Translations under genes and position numbers: made by a program
The notes under the pieces: generated by a model
Told to the model about the DNA's origin: nothing
What the model saw: the letters and a program-made list of their open reading frames with translations, nothing else
Databases searched by the model: none
Shown here: one piece after another, positions 6,965 through 15,590 of the stretch
How positions within the stretch are numbered: the first letter of the stretch is position 1
Layout of the letters: every line of letters starts with the position of its first letter
NCBI GenBank assembly: GCA_965279735.1
Contig: OZ257260.1
Span: forward strand, 2,294,001 to 2,358,000
Origin: CAIUGU01 sp965279735
Lineage (GTDB): Bacteria > Pseudomonadota > Gammaproteobacteria > Steroidobacterales > Steroidobacteraceae
Reading direction: 5' to 3'
DNA length: 64,000 nt

Positions 6965-9900
6965 TTAGACCTGCGAGCGAGAATGACGCCAGCGCCAGCC
7001 GAACAGCAATGCGAGCAGCGGTAGCGCAAGCCACAGTATCTGCGCAGGCGTGCTTTCGAAGTTGCTGGTCGCTGGTTGAGCAGTGGAGTTGGTGCGATTT
7101 TCCTGCTCCAGCAAGTACCCCTGGAGCAGATCCTTCAACTGATCGGCCGGGCGACCGGGAGTGTCGGGCGTCGAACTCTGCGGTCTGGCTGGAACCTGAT
7201 CTGGAGATGGGTCTGCAGCCTGGGCTTGAGCGGGTGAACCCTGCATTGCTTCTGCAGTCCCCGGCGCTTCATTGCGTGCTACGAACGCGCGCAGTGCATC
7301 AGCAGCGGTTTCAATCTGCTGGCCGATGGCTTTCTCGAGTGCCGCCCTCGCCTGGTCCACTTCGGCTACCGGCACATTGGCGAGCCTCGCCTGCTGCATC
7401 ACGTATTCGAGCAGGCGCGCGTTACCGCAGGTGTGTTCAACACAACTGACGCCGTGACGATTGATGCTGTCGAGATACTCCCTCACCAGCTTTTCGCGCG
7501 TCTGTTGATCCGCCTGCCAGTACCCTTTGCGGATAGTTTCGAGCATGCGCGCAGTCATGTCCTGGTAGGCGAAGGGAGATTTCGCGTCGAAGAACTCCTT
7601 CATTCCGAGCTGGTGCTTGTCGTTCACGTAGACGTCGAACGTCTCCTTCCACATCGCATCGTCGACGACAGAAGTCACCGTCGCATCCCAGCCCCACAAA
7701 TATTCCGTGAAGGCCCGCATCTCGCCTGCGCCGGCATAGCCTTCCTTCTGCATGCCCTTGATCCACAAAGGATTCACATAGCGCGACCGGAATTCCTGGC
7801 CGATGAATTTATCGAGGCTGACCATTTCGGGTTTGCCTGGATCACGGCTGTTGGTGATCACCGTATCCGGCGTGCTGCCATCGATGCTGCGAATGGCCGA
7901 TGCCAGGCCACCCATGTACATGTACATGTCGTCGTTATCGAGTGCTCCATACAGCGTGGTGGAGCTGCTGTGTACGACCTTGTCGACGCCAGATAGCGCA
8001 AGGCGGAACACATCTTCCATCGACTCGCCCCAGAAACCGTTGCCGTAGCCGTGACCCATCTTGCGGATGTAGTCATTCGCGAACGCGTCTTCCTTGTCCC
8101 ACGACCCGCTGGCCGCGACTATGGCAGAAGTATTGAGATTGTAGGTACCCGGGGGTTCGTCGAAGATGCGTACGCCCGCCAGCCGGTCCGCATCTTCCGG
8201 ACTGCGACCCTTGGCGATCAGCGCAGCGCGTGTGGCGAGATAGTGCTTGCGAACGAGGTTGTCCGCCTCATCGAGTGCTTTGACTTTCTGCACGGCCTGA
8301 TCCATCAGCACCGTGACATTGTTGAACATGCCTTCTGCGGCGGAGGCAATCACGATGTCTATCCGCGGACGCCCCAACTTCTCGCGCGGAATGACTTCCA
8401 CATCGACGACTTTCCCCCGAGCATTCCAGACGGGACGCGTGCCGAGCAGGTAGAAGATCTGGGATTCCATCACGCCTTCATGGCGCATGGTTTCATCGCC
8501 CCAGATCACGAATGACACTTTTTCCGGATAGCGACCGTTCTTCTGCAGATGTTCGGCCAGCATCTGGTCCGCCAGCTTGACGCCCATCTCCCACGCCGCA
8601 GGCTTCGGCACCTTGTCAGGATCGATGCCGAAGAAATTATTTCCCGTCGCGTAGGAATCAGGATTGCGGACAGGTTCGCCGCCACTGCCAGCGGGCACAA
8701 ATCGCCCGCCCAGTGCGGTGATCAGGCTTGCGAGCTCTCGCGGGCCCGATGCGCTGATACGCTCATCCATCTCTGTGGCCAGCACGGCACGCTGATCCGG
8801 TAACAGCGAACGATCTGCGCTGACCACCGCTTCCACCGTGCTGTCGCGAAGCGCCTTCTCGGGGGTGCGGCCGAAAGCATGCAAGCCGTAGGGAATGATC
8901 TGCCCCTTGAGCTCGAGCAGATAGGCCTCCACCCGGTGGAGCTGCTCATCGGTCCACACCTGATCGGTACCGAGACTCAGGTCCTTGGCGATGCCGAGCT
9001 TGATCGCCTGCTCCTGCACCTGCTTCCCGTAGGCTTCGGCAAGCTCCGGATTCTTGGTCTCGTTCTGGGCATGGTCGTTCATCAACTCGCCGAGCTTCGC
9101 GAGCTCTTCGGTGAGTTCGCCCTTCCTGAACGGCGGCACCATGTGATCGACGAGCTCCGCATTGCTGCGACGGCGCGCCACCAGACCCTCACCTACTACG
9201 TCGACGTTGTAGATGTAGATATTCGGCAGGTCCGCGATCAACGCGTCGGAGGCATCGTCATCATTCTGCCCGGCGTCCTTGCCATCCAGCCATTCAAGCG
9301 TGCCGTGCGTGCCGATGTGGACGATCGCATCGGCCTTGTAGCCTTTTCTGAGCCAGGCGTAGGCAGCGACGTACTGATGAGGCGGGGCCAGATCCTTGGC
9401 GTGCTGCAGCTTGTCGAGATCCTCACCCCAGCCGCGCGCGGGCTGCGGTGTAAGCAATATCTTGCCGTAGTGAACCGCCGGGACCAGAAAACTTTCACTG
9501 CTGCCTTCCCGTGTCGTCATCAGCGTACTGGCTTCGGGCTTGCCCCAGTCGCGGATGATTTTTTCCCGCAGCGGCTGTGCATACTCACCCAGCCATTGGC
9601 GATAGTCCGTCAACGGCACGCGTATGACATTTCCAGCAGCGACCAACTCGGCGAGTTCACCTGGCGCATGGCTGCTGACATTGCGTGCCTTGGTAGTGAT
9701 TTCAGTCAGTACTTCATCTGCCGTCGGCGCCTTGCCGCCAACGTCGTAGCCCTCCGCCTGCAGTCGGGCAAGAATGTTCGCGAGCGATTCTGCGACGTTC
9801 AGATAACTCGCCCCGATGTTCGCCTTGCCTGCGGGATAATTGTAGAACATGAGCGCGATGCGCTTGTCCGCATTGGGCTTGTTCCGGAGGACCGCATATC

Positions 9901-11014
9901 TCATGGCGCGACTGACAGCGGCATTCACCCGCGAGAGAATGGGCTGCGTGATCACCGCGTTCAAGCCGGTCACCGGATCGCGGCGTTTTTCCTTCGTTCC
10001 CACGACAGTGGGCGCAATGGTACCGGCCAGCTCAGGCACGGCGAGATTGAACGTGCCTTCGAACAACGACAACCCGCTTTTCGACTGCCGCCACTCCTGT
10101 TCGTTGCGGCCGTAGAGCGTGATCAGGTTGATCACCGGAATCCCGATCTTCTCGAGAACTTGCGGTGTTTCAAACGCCGAGAAGTTGAAGTTGCTGCCCA
10201 AGGCCACGTCGGCGCGTGGCTGACCCCTTTCATCGACAAGAAGCTTCTGGAATGTCACTTCGCCGGGATAGCCAAACACCGGGATGGCTTCCGCGCCCTG
10301 GCGTTCGACTTCGGCGACGAGCGCGTCGAGCAGCGCGGTGTCACCGCTGTAATAGGTCGCCTTGAAGAAGCTGATGGCGACGCGCGGAGCACCTGCGTGC
10401 TTCTTGCCGTTGGCTGCACGCCAGGTGTCGAACTCCTGCCAGGTGGCAAAGACCTCGCCGGCTTTGCCTGACGGATAGTAGTAGCCGAAATCGAGCGACA
10501 TCTGCGGCTCGGGCAGATCGAGTCCCTTCACGCCGGCATAGGTCAGTGCGAGCTTCAGCAGGCCAAGCTGGTTTTCCGATCCGGAATGCTGCCAGTAGGT
10601 TCGTGCACGCGCGTCCCACTTCACACCCTGCTGAGCATAGCTGTCCTCCGCCTGCAATCCCTGTCCCACTCCGAGAACAGTGCCCTGGCCCGCCACCTGC
10701 TTGATCAGATCGACCTTGTTCTCGGTATTGAATTTGCCGAGCATCTGCTCGTTCATGACATCCAGCACCAGCACCTTGCTGGCCTCGAGGTCCTGGGGTT
10801 TCACCTCATTGAACGTCGACTCCGTCAGCAGCTGCAGCTGGACCTCACCGCGCAGTTCGGGATGCTCCTCGAGCAATCGCTCGAATGCACTGAGCGTGCC
10901 GGGGATATTGCCGTCGGAATAGAGAAAGGACACCTGCACCGGCTCTGCCATTCCGAGCAGAGGCAGGCAGAATGCGCACAGGAAGTACTTAAGGCGCCAC
11001 ACCGCCGGCTTCAC
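6965..11014 (-). CDS. Exported, membrane-anchored CobN-like chelatase (HmuS-like candidate)
   Basis: This 1349-residue protein belongs to the CobN/BchH chelatase large-subunit superfamily. Family signatures include HIGTHGTLEWLDGK near residue 570, NVDVVGEGLVARRR soon after, and HGVSCVEHTCGN near 1190. Unlike cytoplasmic CobN it starts with a basic stretch and a hydrophobic core (YFLCAFCLPLLG) before Ala-Glu-Pro, a signal peptide. It ends with one hydrophobic helix (IL-WLALPLLALLFG, ~1326-1342) and a basic tail, after a Pro/Gln-rich linker. It should therefore face the periplasm. Bacteroides HmuS is a CobN homologue reported to remove iron from heme. The neighbouring MotA/ExbB-like and DUF2149 genes match that locus. 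No CobS/CobT ATPase is in the window. GTG 11014 (GTG 11002 is an alternative) overlaps the DUF2149 gene. A role in corrin metal insertion is the main alternative. Confidence 0.85.
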   Translation of the reverse strand: MKPAVWRLKYFLCAFCLPLLGMAEPVQVSFLYSDGNIPGTLSAFERLLEEHPELRGEVQLQLLTESTFNEVKPQDLEASKVLVLDVMNEQMLGKFNTENKVDLIKQVAGQGTVLGVGQGLQAEDSYAQQGVKWDARARTYWQHSGSENQLGLLKLALTYAGVKGLDLPEPQMSLDFGYYYPSGKAGEVFATWQEFDTWRAANGKKHAGAPRVAISFFKATYYSGDTALLDALVAEVERQGAEAIPVFGYPGEVTFQKLLVDERGQPRADVALGSNFNFSAFETPQVLEKIGIPVINLITLYGRNEQEWRQSKSGLSLFEGTFNLAVPELAGTIAPTVVGTKEKRRDPVTGLNAVITQPILSRVNAAVSRAMRYAVLRNKPNADKRIALMFYNYPAGKANIGASYLNVAESLANILARLQAEGYDVGGKAPTADEVLTEITTKARNVSSHAPGELAELVAAGNVIRVPLTDYRQWLGEYAQPLREKIIRDWGKPEASTLMTTREGSSESFLVPAVHYGKILLTPQPARGWGEDLDKLQHAKDLAPPHQYVAAYAWLRKGYKADAIVHIGTHGTLEWLDGKDAGQNDDDASDALIADLPNIYIYNVDVVGEGLVARRRSNAELVDHMVPPFRKGELTEELAKLGELMNDHAQNETKNPELAEAYGKQVQEQAIKLGIAKDLSLGTDQVWTDEQLHRVEAYLLELKGQIIPYGLHAFGRTPEKALRDSTVEAVVSADRSLLPDQRAVLATEMDERISASGPRELASLITALGGRFVPAGSGGEPVRNPDSYATGNNFFGIDPDKVPKPAAWEMGVKLADQMLAEHLQKNGRYPEKVSFVIWGDETMRHEGVMESQIFYLLGTRPVWNARGKVVDVEVIPREKLGRPRIDIVIASAAEGMFNNVTVLMDQAVQKVKALDEADNLVRKHYLATRAALIAKGRSPEDADRLAGVRIFDEPPGTYNLNTSAIVAASGSWDKEDAFANDYIRKMGHGYGNGFWGESMEDVFRLALSGVDKVVHSSSTTLYGALDNDDMYMYMGGLASAIRSIDGSTPDTVITNSRDPGKPEMVSLDKFIGQEFRSRYVNPLWIKGMQKEGYAGAGEMRAFTEYLWGWDATVTSVVDDAMWKETFDVYVNDKHQLGMKEFFDAKSPFAYQDMTARMLETIRKGYWQADQQTREKLVREYLDSINRHGVSCVEHTCGNARLLEYVMQQARLANVPVAEVDQARAALEKAIGQQIETAADALRAFVARNEAPGTAEAMQGSPAQAQAADPSPDQVPARPQSSTPDTPGRPADQLKDLLQGYLLEQENRTNSTAQPATSNFESTPAQILWLALPLLALLFGWRWRHSRSQV

Positions 11015-11375
11015 CTGCAGGAGCCGCCCCTGCCTCGTTTCCCGTCTCGGGAACGTAAATGATCTGGCCGTTGGCAAGCCGGTAGGCGGTGCCAAGGCGT
11101 TCGCCGTCACCGGTGCCGGTCTGGCCGGTCATCTTGTACGCAGTGATCTGCTGGCCTTTTTTCACGATGATTTCGCGCTCGCCTTTTCCGTTCGTCTTGA
11201 CCATCGTGACTTCGCTCTGCGAGTCGACGAGATCGCCCATGTTGTAGACCGAGAACAGTGTGATCATCAGGCCGACGATGAAAACGATAGATACGTCGAA
11301 CAGATTCGCGATGCCCGCAAGAGGATCCTCTTCCGCCGGCTCATCCGGCGCGGGCAATTTGATGAAGCGGCCCAT
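10989..11375 (-). CDS. DUF2149 single-span protein (ExbD-like position)
   Basis: This 128-residue protein has a short acidic cytoplasmic N-terminus, one transmembrane helix at ~28-45 and a C-terminal periplasmic domain. The layout is like that of ExbD/TolR. The DUF2149 segment includes DSQSEVTMVKTNGKG and ITAYKM. DUF2149 proteins usually lie next to a MotA/TolQ/ExbB-like gene and a CobN-like gene (HmuV in hmu loci), as here. Its start shares one base with the upstream stop (TGATG), and its 3' end overlaps the CobN-like gene by 26 bp. It probably forms a proton-motive-force complex with its upstream neighbour, which is inference. Confidence 0.85.
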   Translation of the reverse strand: MGRFIKLPAPDEPAEEDPLAGIANLFDVSIVFIVGLMITLFSVYNMGDLVDSQSEVTMVKTNGKGEREIIVKKGQQITAYKMTGQTGTGDGERLGTAYRLANGQIIYVPETGNEAGAAPAGEAGGVAP

Positions 11376-11995
11376 CAGCGGTGCTCCAGCTCCGCGGCCA
11401 CCACTTCGGCGAGATAGCGCTGTTCGCGAATGGCGCCGTTCACCCAGCCCTGGCGTGCAGCCGCCACGAAGTAGGCGATCGTTCCCGTGGCGAGTCCGAT
11501 GATCGTCGTCGTGAAGGCCACGACCATCTGGCCTGCCATCGCCTGCAGATTGCCGCTGGCGAGGGCCGCCAGCGAACTGCCCATCGGAATCAACGTACCG
11601 AGCAGCCCGAGACTCGGACCGATCTTGACCAGCGCGCGAGGGCCGTTAAGTGCATGGCGAAGACGTTCATCGTGTTCGGCGACGATGTTCTCGAGGCCGC
11701 CATGGAGGAGCGTGCCGTGCTGACTCTGGTACTGGACGTCCTGCAGCAGCCCGCGCAGCGCATGAGGCAATCCGGCTTGCCGGTTCGCATCGGCCGTCAG
11801 CACGTTGCCCGATTGCAACCAGCTCTTCAGGTTGAAGCCGGCATGTTCACGACGGCGCGCAACTGCTTCGACCAGGCAATGGCCCGCGTAATAAAGCGCG
11901 AAGCCCACGCAGACCCACAACAGGATCATCACCGGGAACCGCAATACCTGGCCCAGTGCGAACAACCCGTTTTCAAGAATGCCGAGCAGGTTCAT
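11375..11995 (-). CDS. MotA/TolQ/ExbB-like proton channel
   Basis: This 206-residue inner-membrane protein has three predicted spans (~18-40, ~125-146, ~155-180) and a large cytoplasmic loop between the first two, as in TolQ/ExbB. The family core GPSLGLLGTLIPM is at 127-139, and the third helix has FTTTIIGLATGTIAYF. In ExbB-type motors this region couples proton flow to a periplasmic partner. ATG 11995 overlaps the previous TGA (ATGA). The longer open frame to 12154 has no membrane-protein character upstream of this Met. It corresponds to HmuU in the hmu gene order. Confidence 0.88.
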   Translation of the reverse strand: MNLLGILENGLFALGQVLRFPVMILLWVCVGFALYYAGHCLVEAVARRREHAGFNLKSWLQSGNVLTADANRQAGLPHALRGLLQDVQYQSQHGTLLHGGLENIVAEHDERLRHALNGPRALVKIGPSLGLLGTLIPMGSSLAALASGNLQAMAGQMVVAFTTTIIGLATGTIAYFVAAARQGWVNGAIREQRYLAEVVAAELEHR

Positions 11996-12567
11996 CGATG
12001 TTTCCACAAGCTGCGCAGCAGACCGAGTGCGAGTGCCAGTGCTGCAAACTGCCACGTCCAGGAAGGAATCGCATTGCCCGCGGTTTCTTCGATCCGGTTG
12101 AGCGCCACCGCAGACCGCCAACCGCTGATGATACCGGGCGCCGCGGCCAGGCAAGGACCCAGGAACGCGAGGCCCAATAACGCCTGCTGACGCACGAGCG
12201 GAGCGGCGAATTCCGCTCGCTTCGCGAAGAGCATCGCTGCCAGAGGAACGGGCACCGACAACAGTACGGCGGGCAGGAAAGACAAGCCTTCATTCACATG
12301 AAGCGTCGCTGCCAACCCGCTGCAAATGCCTGCTAGGAAGAACGCCGTCCGGTCAGTCAATCCGCGTACGAGCTCAAACCCTGCTGCCACACTCACAATC
12401 AGCGCGGCGCCGCTCGACACTGTGGGAAAGGCGTATCCGAGCAGCAACGCAGACGCGACGCCAATCAGCACCACGCCTGCATCCATCCGCGTGGCGCCCC
12501 CTTTAGCTGCGAGTGTTCCGGCTCCGGACACACACAGCAGCCACAATCCGACGGTTACCAGCGACAC
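11992..12567 (-). CDS. Polytopic membrane protein, HmuT-like position
   Basis: This 191-residue, very hydrophobic protein has about six predicted helices and few charged residues (RMDAG, ELVRGLTDR, AKRAEFAAPLVRQQ, NRIEE). I do not recognise a domain from sequence alone. Its place between the TonB receptor and the MotA/ExbB-like gene matches the unassigned membrane protein of hmu operons. It starts at GTG 12567, 66 bp downstream of the receptor stop, and its TGA overlaps the next ATG. It may be part of an inner-membrane complex with the channel, DUF2149 and chelatase proteins. Confidence 0.7.
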   Translation of the reverse strand: MSLVTVGLWLLCVSGAGTLAAKGGATRMDAGVVLIGVASALLLGYAFPTVSSGAALIVSVAAGFELVRGLTDRTAFFLAGICSGLAATLHVNEGLSFLPAVLLSVPVPLAAMLFAKRAEFAAPLVRQQALLGLAFLGPCLAAAPGIISGWRSAVALNRIEETAGNAIPSWTWQFAALALALGLLRSLWKHR

Positions 12568-12633
12568 GCAGCACCCCGTTTGTCTTGAGTAGTCGACCCA
12601 TAAAGTCGCCGATCACTCCGATGCTCGGCAAGC

Positions 12634-14607
12634 TCAGAACCGGGCATTGACCCCGACATAGCCGGCCCGACCGAGCACCCCGTACTTGAAAGCCGTGGCA
12701 TATTCTTCGTCGAACGCATTTTCAACACGGCCGTAGACATCGAACTTGTCGGTGACAGGAAAGGAAGCGCGGAAATCGACGAGAGTATAGCTATCCAGGG
12801 TGACCGGCACACTGGGGAAAGCGTCGAAGTCGGTATCGCGGCTCGATCCTGAATACCGGGCGACGACCCCTGTTTCGAGCCGAATGGGCCACGTGTAGGT
12901 GACCGAAGCATTGGCGGTCGTCTCGGGCCGGCGAGGCAACGTCTTCCCGAAGTTCGCCGAGCCGGGCGAACGGTCTTCCACTGTCGTCTTCGTGTAGTTG
13001 GCCGCGAAGTTCAGGCTCTCTGTCGGCGCGAAGGTTGCCTGCAGCTCGTAGCCGTGGGCTTCCGTCTTGTTGACGTTGGTGTAGTAGCCGAAGAACGAAT
13101 GCCCTGGCTGCGCACAGGGATTGCTGGTCGCAAACCCGCAATCGACGAATGCGATCTGGTTGTCGGTATCGCGCGAGAAGTAAGTGGCCGACAGGTTCAC
13201 GCGACGATCGAACAGGTTCTGCTCGATGCCGGCATCCCATCCCGTCGACTCTTCCGGCTGGAGATCCACACCGAAGTATTCGCTGTAGAGCTGGTAGAGC
13301 GACGGAGACTTGAATCCCTCTCCCCAGCTGGCACGGAGAATAGTTCCGGATGCCAACGACCAGGCTGCAGCGACCTGTCCCGTCGAATGCGAACCCGACG
13401 TATCGTGATCGTCGTAGCGCTCGCCGAGCGTCAGGGTAAAGCCCTTGAACAACCCGGCCTGCAGCTGGGCATACGCGCTTTTCTGGCGGACGCTGGCTTC
13501 CGAGGGACCTGAGTCGCTCGTCATGCTGGACTGTTCATTCTGCAAGCCGAATACCAGCTGGTAGTTCCCGGCGATATTGAAATTGCCCTGGTACTCGTAG
13601 CGCTCGTTCTCGCCCTCGTAGCGGCCGGTATCGAACACTGCGGTGCCGGTATCGAGGAAGGTATTGCGGCGCGCATTGGTCGACTGGAACGCGACGCGAT
13701 TGTCGAGCCGGCCGTCGAACAGCTTGAAGTTGACACCGGCATAGCCCACGAACTGCCTGTTGAGGGCGTAGTCCTTCTCGTCGCCAAACACGTAGTTGGG
13801 CGGTGGATAGCCGTCGTAGTGGTTCTTGTCCTGGTTGAACCAGGTGCGCAGGTCCAGCTGCACGTTGTCCGTGAAGTCGTACTTCACGCGGCCCGCCACG
13901 CTGGTATTCCTGTAGGGATCGGTTTCCGATCCACCTGCAAACGCAGACGTTCCATCGGTGGCGTAACGACCTACCGCGAGCCGGTAGCCCAGCTTGTCTT
14001 CACGGCCGCCAATGGCAGCCTTTACCAGAGTCGTGTTGTCCGAGCCGATTTCCCCGCCCACTTCAGTGCCAAAACCTTCGGCAGGCTCGCGGGTGACCAC
14101 GTTGACGACGCCACCGATGGCCTGGCTGCCATAGAGCGTGGACTGCGGTCCGCGCAGGATTTCTATCCGCGAAATGTCGCCGATGAGAAGGCTGCTGAAG
14201 TCGTACCCTGCGCCCGGCGATGAAGGATCGTTGACGGCCACGCCATCGATCAGGACCAGTGTTTGCGAGGCTTCGGCGCCCCGGATGCGGACCGACGTCA
14301 GCGTCCCCGGTCCGCCACTCCGGTCGAACGAGACGCCGGGGGTACGGGCGATCAGATCAGAAACGATGATGGCCTGGCTTTCCTTGATGGCCGCCTCGTC
14401 GAGCACGCTGACCGAATTGCCAATCTTGTCGGGGGTAACAGCAACCCTGTTGGCGACGACGATCACCTCTCGCAGCTCCTCGGACGGCGCTGCCGCGAAG
14501 CTCGCACCGAGCGGCAGGACGGCCGCGAGCCCGGCAAATCTTGAATGGTTTCTGGAACGGTTGCTCGAGTGTGCGCCCTGGATTTTCGTATTCTTCGTGG
14601 CAGTCAT
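12634..14607 (-). CDS. TonB-dependent outer-membrane receptor, BtuB-like
   Basis: This 657-residue receptor imports a large metal chelate using TonB energy. Its signal sequence ends near Ala40, followed by a TonB-box-like segment EVIVVA (~48-53). The plug motifs are VRIRGAEASQTLVLIDGV, then ILRGPQSTLYGSQAIGGVVNV. A 22-strand barrel follows, closing with GYVGVNARF. The plug resembles BtuB and heme receptors; ligand identity is not decidable. ATG 14607 has GGGAGG upstream. It heads the operon with the CobN-like module. I see no cobalamin riboswitch upstream, only GTTAACG-type repeats at 14671-14710. A frame to 14649 exists but would spoil the signal peptide. Confidence 0.9.
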   Translation of the reverse strand: MTATKNTKIQGAHSSNRSRNHSRFAGLAAVLPLGASFAAAPSEELREVIVVANRVAVTPDKIGNSVSVLDEAAIKESQAIIVSDLIARTPGVSFDRSGGPGTLTSVRIRGAEASQTLVLIDGVAVNDPSSPGAGYDFSSLLIGDISRIEILRGPQSTLYGSQAIGGVVNVVTREPAEGFGTEVGGEIGSDNTTLVKAAIGGREDKLGYRLAVGRYATDGTSAFAGGSETDPYRNTSVAGRVKYDFTDNVQLDLRTWFNQDKNHYDGYPPPNYVFGDEKDYALNRQFVGYAGVNFKLFDGRLDNRVAFQSTNARRNTFLDTGTAVFDTGRYEGENERYEYQGNFNIAGNYQLVFGLQNEQSSMTSDSGPSEASVRQKSAYAQLQAGLFKGFTLTLGERYDDHDTSGSHSTGQVAAAWSLASGTILRASWGEGFKSPSLYQLYSEYFGVDLQPEESTGWDAGIEQNLFDRRVNLSATYFSRDTDNQIAFVDCGFATSNPCAQPGHSFFGYYTNVNKTEAHGYELQATFAPTESLNFAANYTKTTVEDRSPGSANFGKTLPRRPETTANASVTYTWPIRLETGVVARYSGSSRDTDFDAFPSVPVTLDSYTLVDFRASFPVTDKFDVYGRVENAFDEEYATAFKYGVLGRAGYVGVNARF

Positions 14608-14670
14608 CGTCGTTGGCCTCCCGGTAGATGGGGAGCCATATACGGGCACCTTTCATGCGCCGTCACGTAA

Positions 14671-14710
14671 GTTACTGTTTACTAACACGCGTGAACGTTC
14701 GTTAACGTTA
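14671..14710. promoter_or_regulatory. GTTAACG-type phased repeats upstream of the TonB receptor
   Basis: GTGAACGTTC (14691) and GTTAACGTTA (14701) are direct copies exactly 10 bp apart. GTTACTGTTT (14671) and ACTAACACGC (14681) lie in the same 10-bp phase and match less well. The cluster is 64-104 bp upstream of the receptor ATG, where an operator is expected. The same half-site recurs at 22054-22070, 27526-27541 and 38223-38420. The intergenic space 14608-14808 shows nothing else recognisable. Confidence 0.55.
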
Positions 14711-14808
14711 TTCGGAACATTGGGACAAGCTTCATGTTCTTCCGGGAAAATCAGGCAATCCGGATTGGGCACTCCTTATAGAAGAAGGGTGGATTCAGTG
14801 ATGCAGGG

Positions 14809-15549
14809 TTACGACGCGTCGGACTGCTTCTCGATGTACGGATCCGCCGGTGCGGGCGCGGGCGGTGGCGTGAGTCCTTCCTTGAGACGCAGCGTCAGAG
14901 TCATGACGTGGCTGATCTGTCCGTACGACTCCTCGCCTCGCTGACCGGGCGTCGCATCGACATTCGACACCTGGATGGCGTACCAGGATTGCCAGGGAAG
15001 CGCGATGGTGACAATGCCTTCCCGGCTCGTGCGGAGTTCCTGGGTCCAGCCCGAGGGCGTAATGGCCTTGACCATCGTGCGGCCAAGCGGCTTGCCCTTG
15101 AAGTAGACAGCTAATTGGTTGGCGACCCCGGTCGGGACGATGTCGAGTTCGAGCACAGGGGTGCGGGCACTGAAATCGGTGATCATCCGGGCCGCGGGGC
15201 GAAACCAGGTTTGCACCGCCACGCCCGCGATTTTCTGTTCATAGAACGGATAGCCCAGGACTTCTGCGACAATCGAATCGCCCGCCGCCAGTTGGGCACT
15301 CGCCGAGTAGGCTTCGGGCCCTTTCGCGAGCGGCAGATCGCGGCTCGTGGTTGTGCTCACCACCTTTGCTGATGAGCCGGACAGCTTGTTGAGCAACCCA
15401 CCCGGCGCCGAGATTTCGTGCAGGTTCATGCCGAACTCACCGAAGTAGAGACTTGCCTGCTCTCCTTCCTGCTCGATCCATACGTGATGGGCTTCAGCTC
15501 CCGCAGACAGCAGGATCAATGTCGCAATCAGCGGAGCGCAGTGTTTCAT
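14809..15549 (-). CDS. DUF4198 exported protein
   Basis: This 246-residue periplasmic protein has a signal peptide that ends before His-His-Val-Trp-Ile-Glu-Gln. DUF4198 proteins typically begin their mature chain with such a His, as in NikM-like metal-handling proteins, so an amino-terminal metal site is plausible. The rest is beta-rich. The segment ASREGIVTIALP-type (TSREGIVTIALP) with a following WYAIQV resembles the family's C-terminal domain. The C-terminal tail is Pro/Ala-rich. It lies 41 bp after the PepSY gene and ends the DUF1800-to-DUF4198 operon. The context suggests a periplasmic partner for an imported metal complex. Confidence 0.75.
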   Translation of the reverse strand: MKHCAPLIATLILLSAGAEAHHVWIEQEGEQASLYFGEFGMNLHEISAPGGLLNKLSGSSAKVVSTTTSRDLPLAKGPEAYSASAQLAAGDSIVAEVLGYPFYEQKIAGVAVQTWFRPAARMITDFSARTPVLELDIVPTGVANQLAVYFKGKPLGRTMVKAITPSGWTQELRTSREGIVTIALPWQSWYAIQVSNVDATPGQRGEESYGQISHVMTLTLRLKEGLTPPPAPAPADPYIEKQSDAS

Positions 15550-15590
15550 CAGATCGTTCCTGGAAATTCGGCTTTCGGGATAGGACAGAT

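Noticed and set aside
8879..10471. 530-codon plus-strand open frame antisense to the CobN-like gene
   Set aside because: It shows no domain pattern and mirrors the codon structure of a well-supported gene; long antisense frames are common in GC-rich coding DNA.
6965..11014. Assignment as cytoplasmic cobaltochelatase CobN
   Set aside because: An N-terminal signal peptide, C-terminal anchor and the ExbB-like/DUF2149 neighbours argue for a periplasmic role, and no CobS or CobT is in view.
14608..14808. Cobalamin riboswitch before the BtuB-like receptor
   Set aside because: No B12-box-like GCCACTG core or stem architecture is visible; only the GTTAACG repeats are present.
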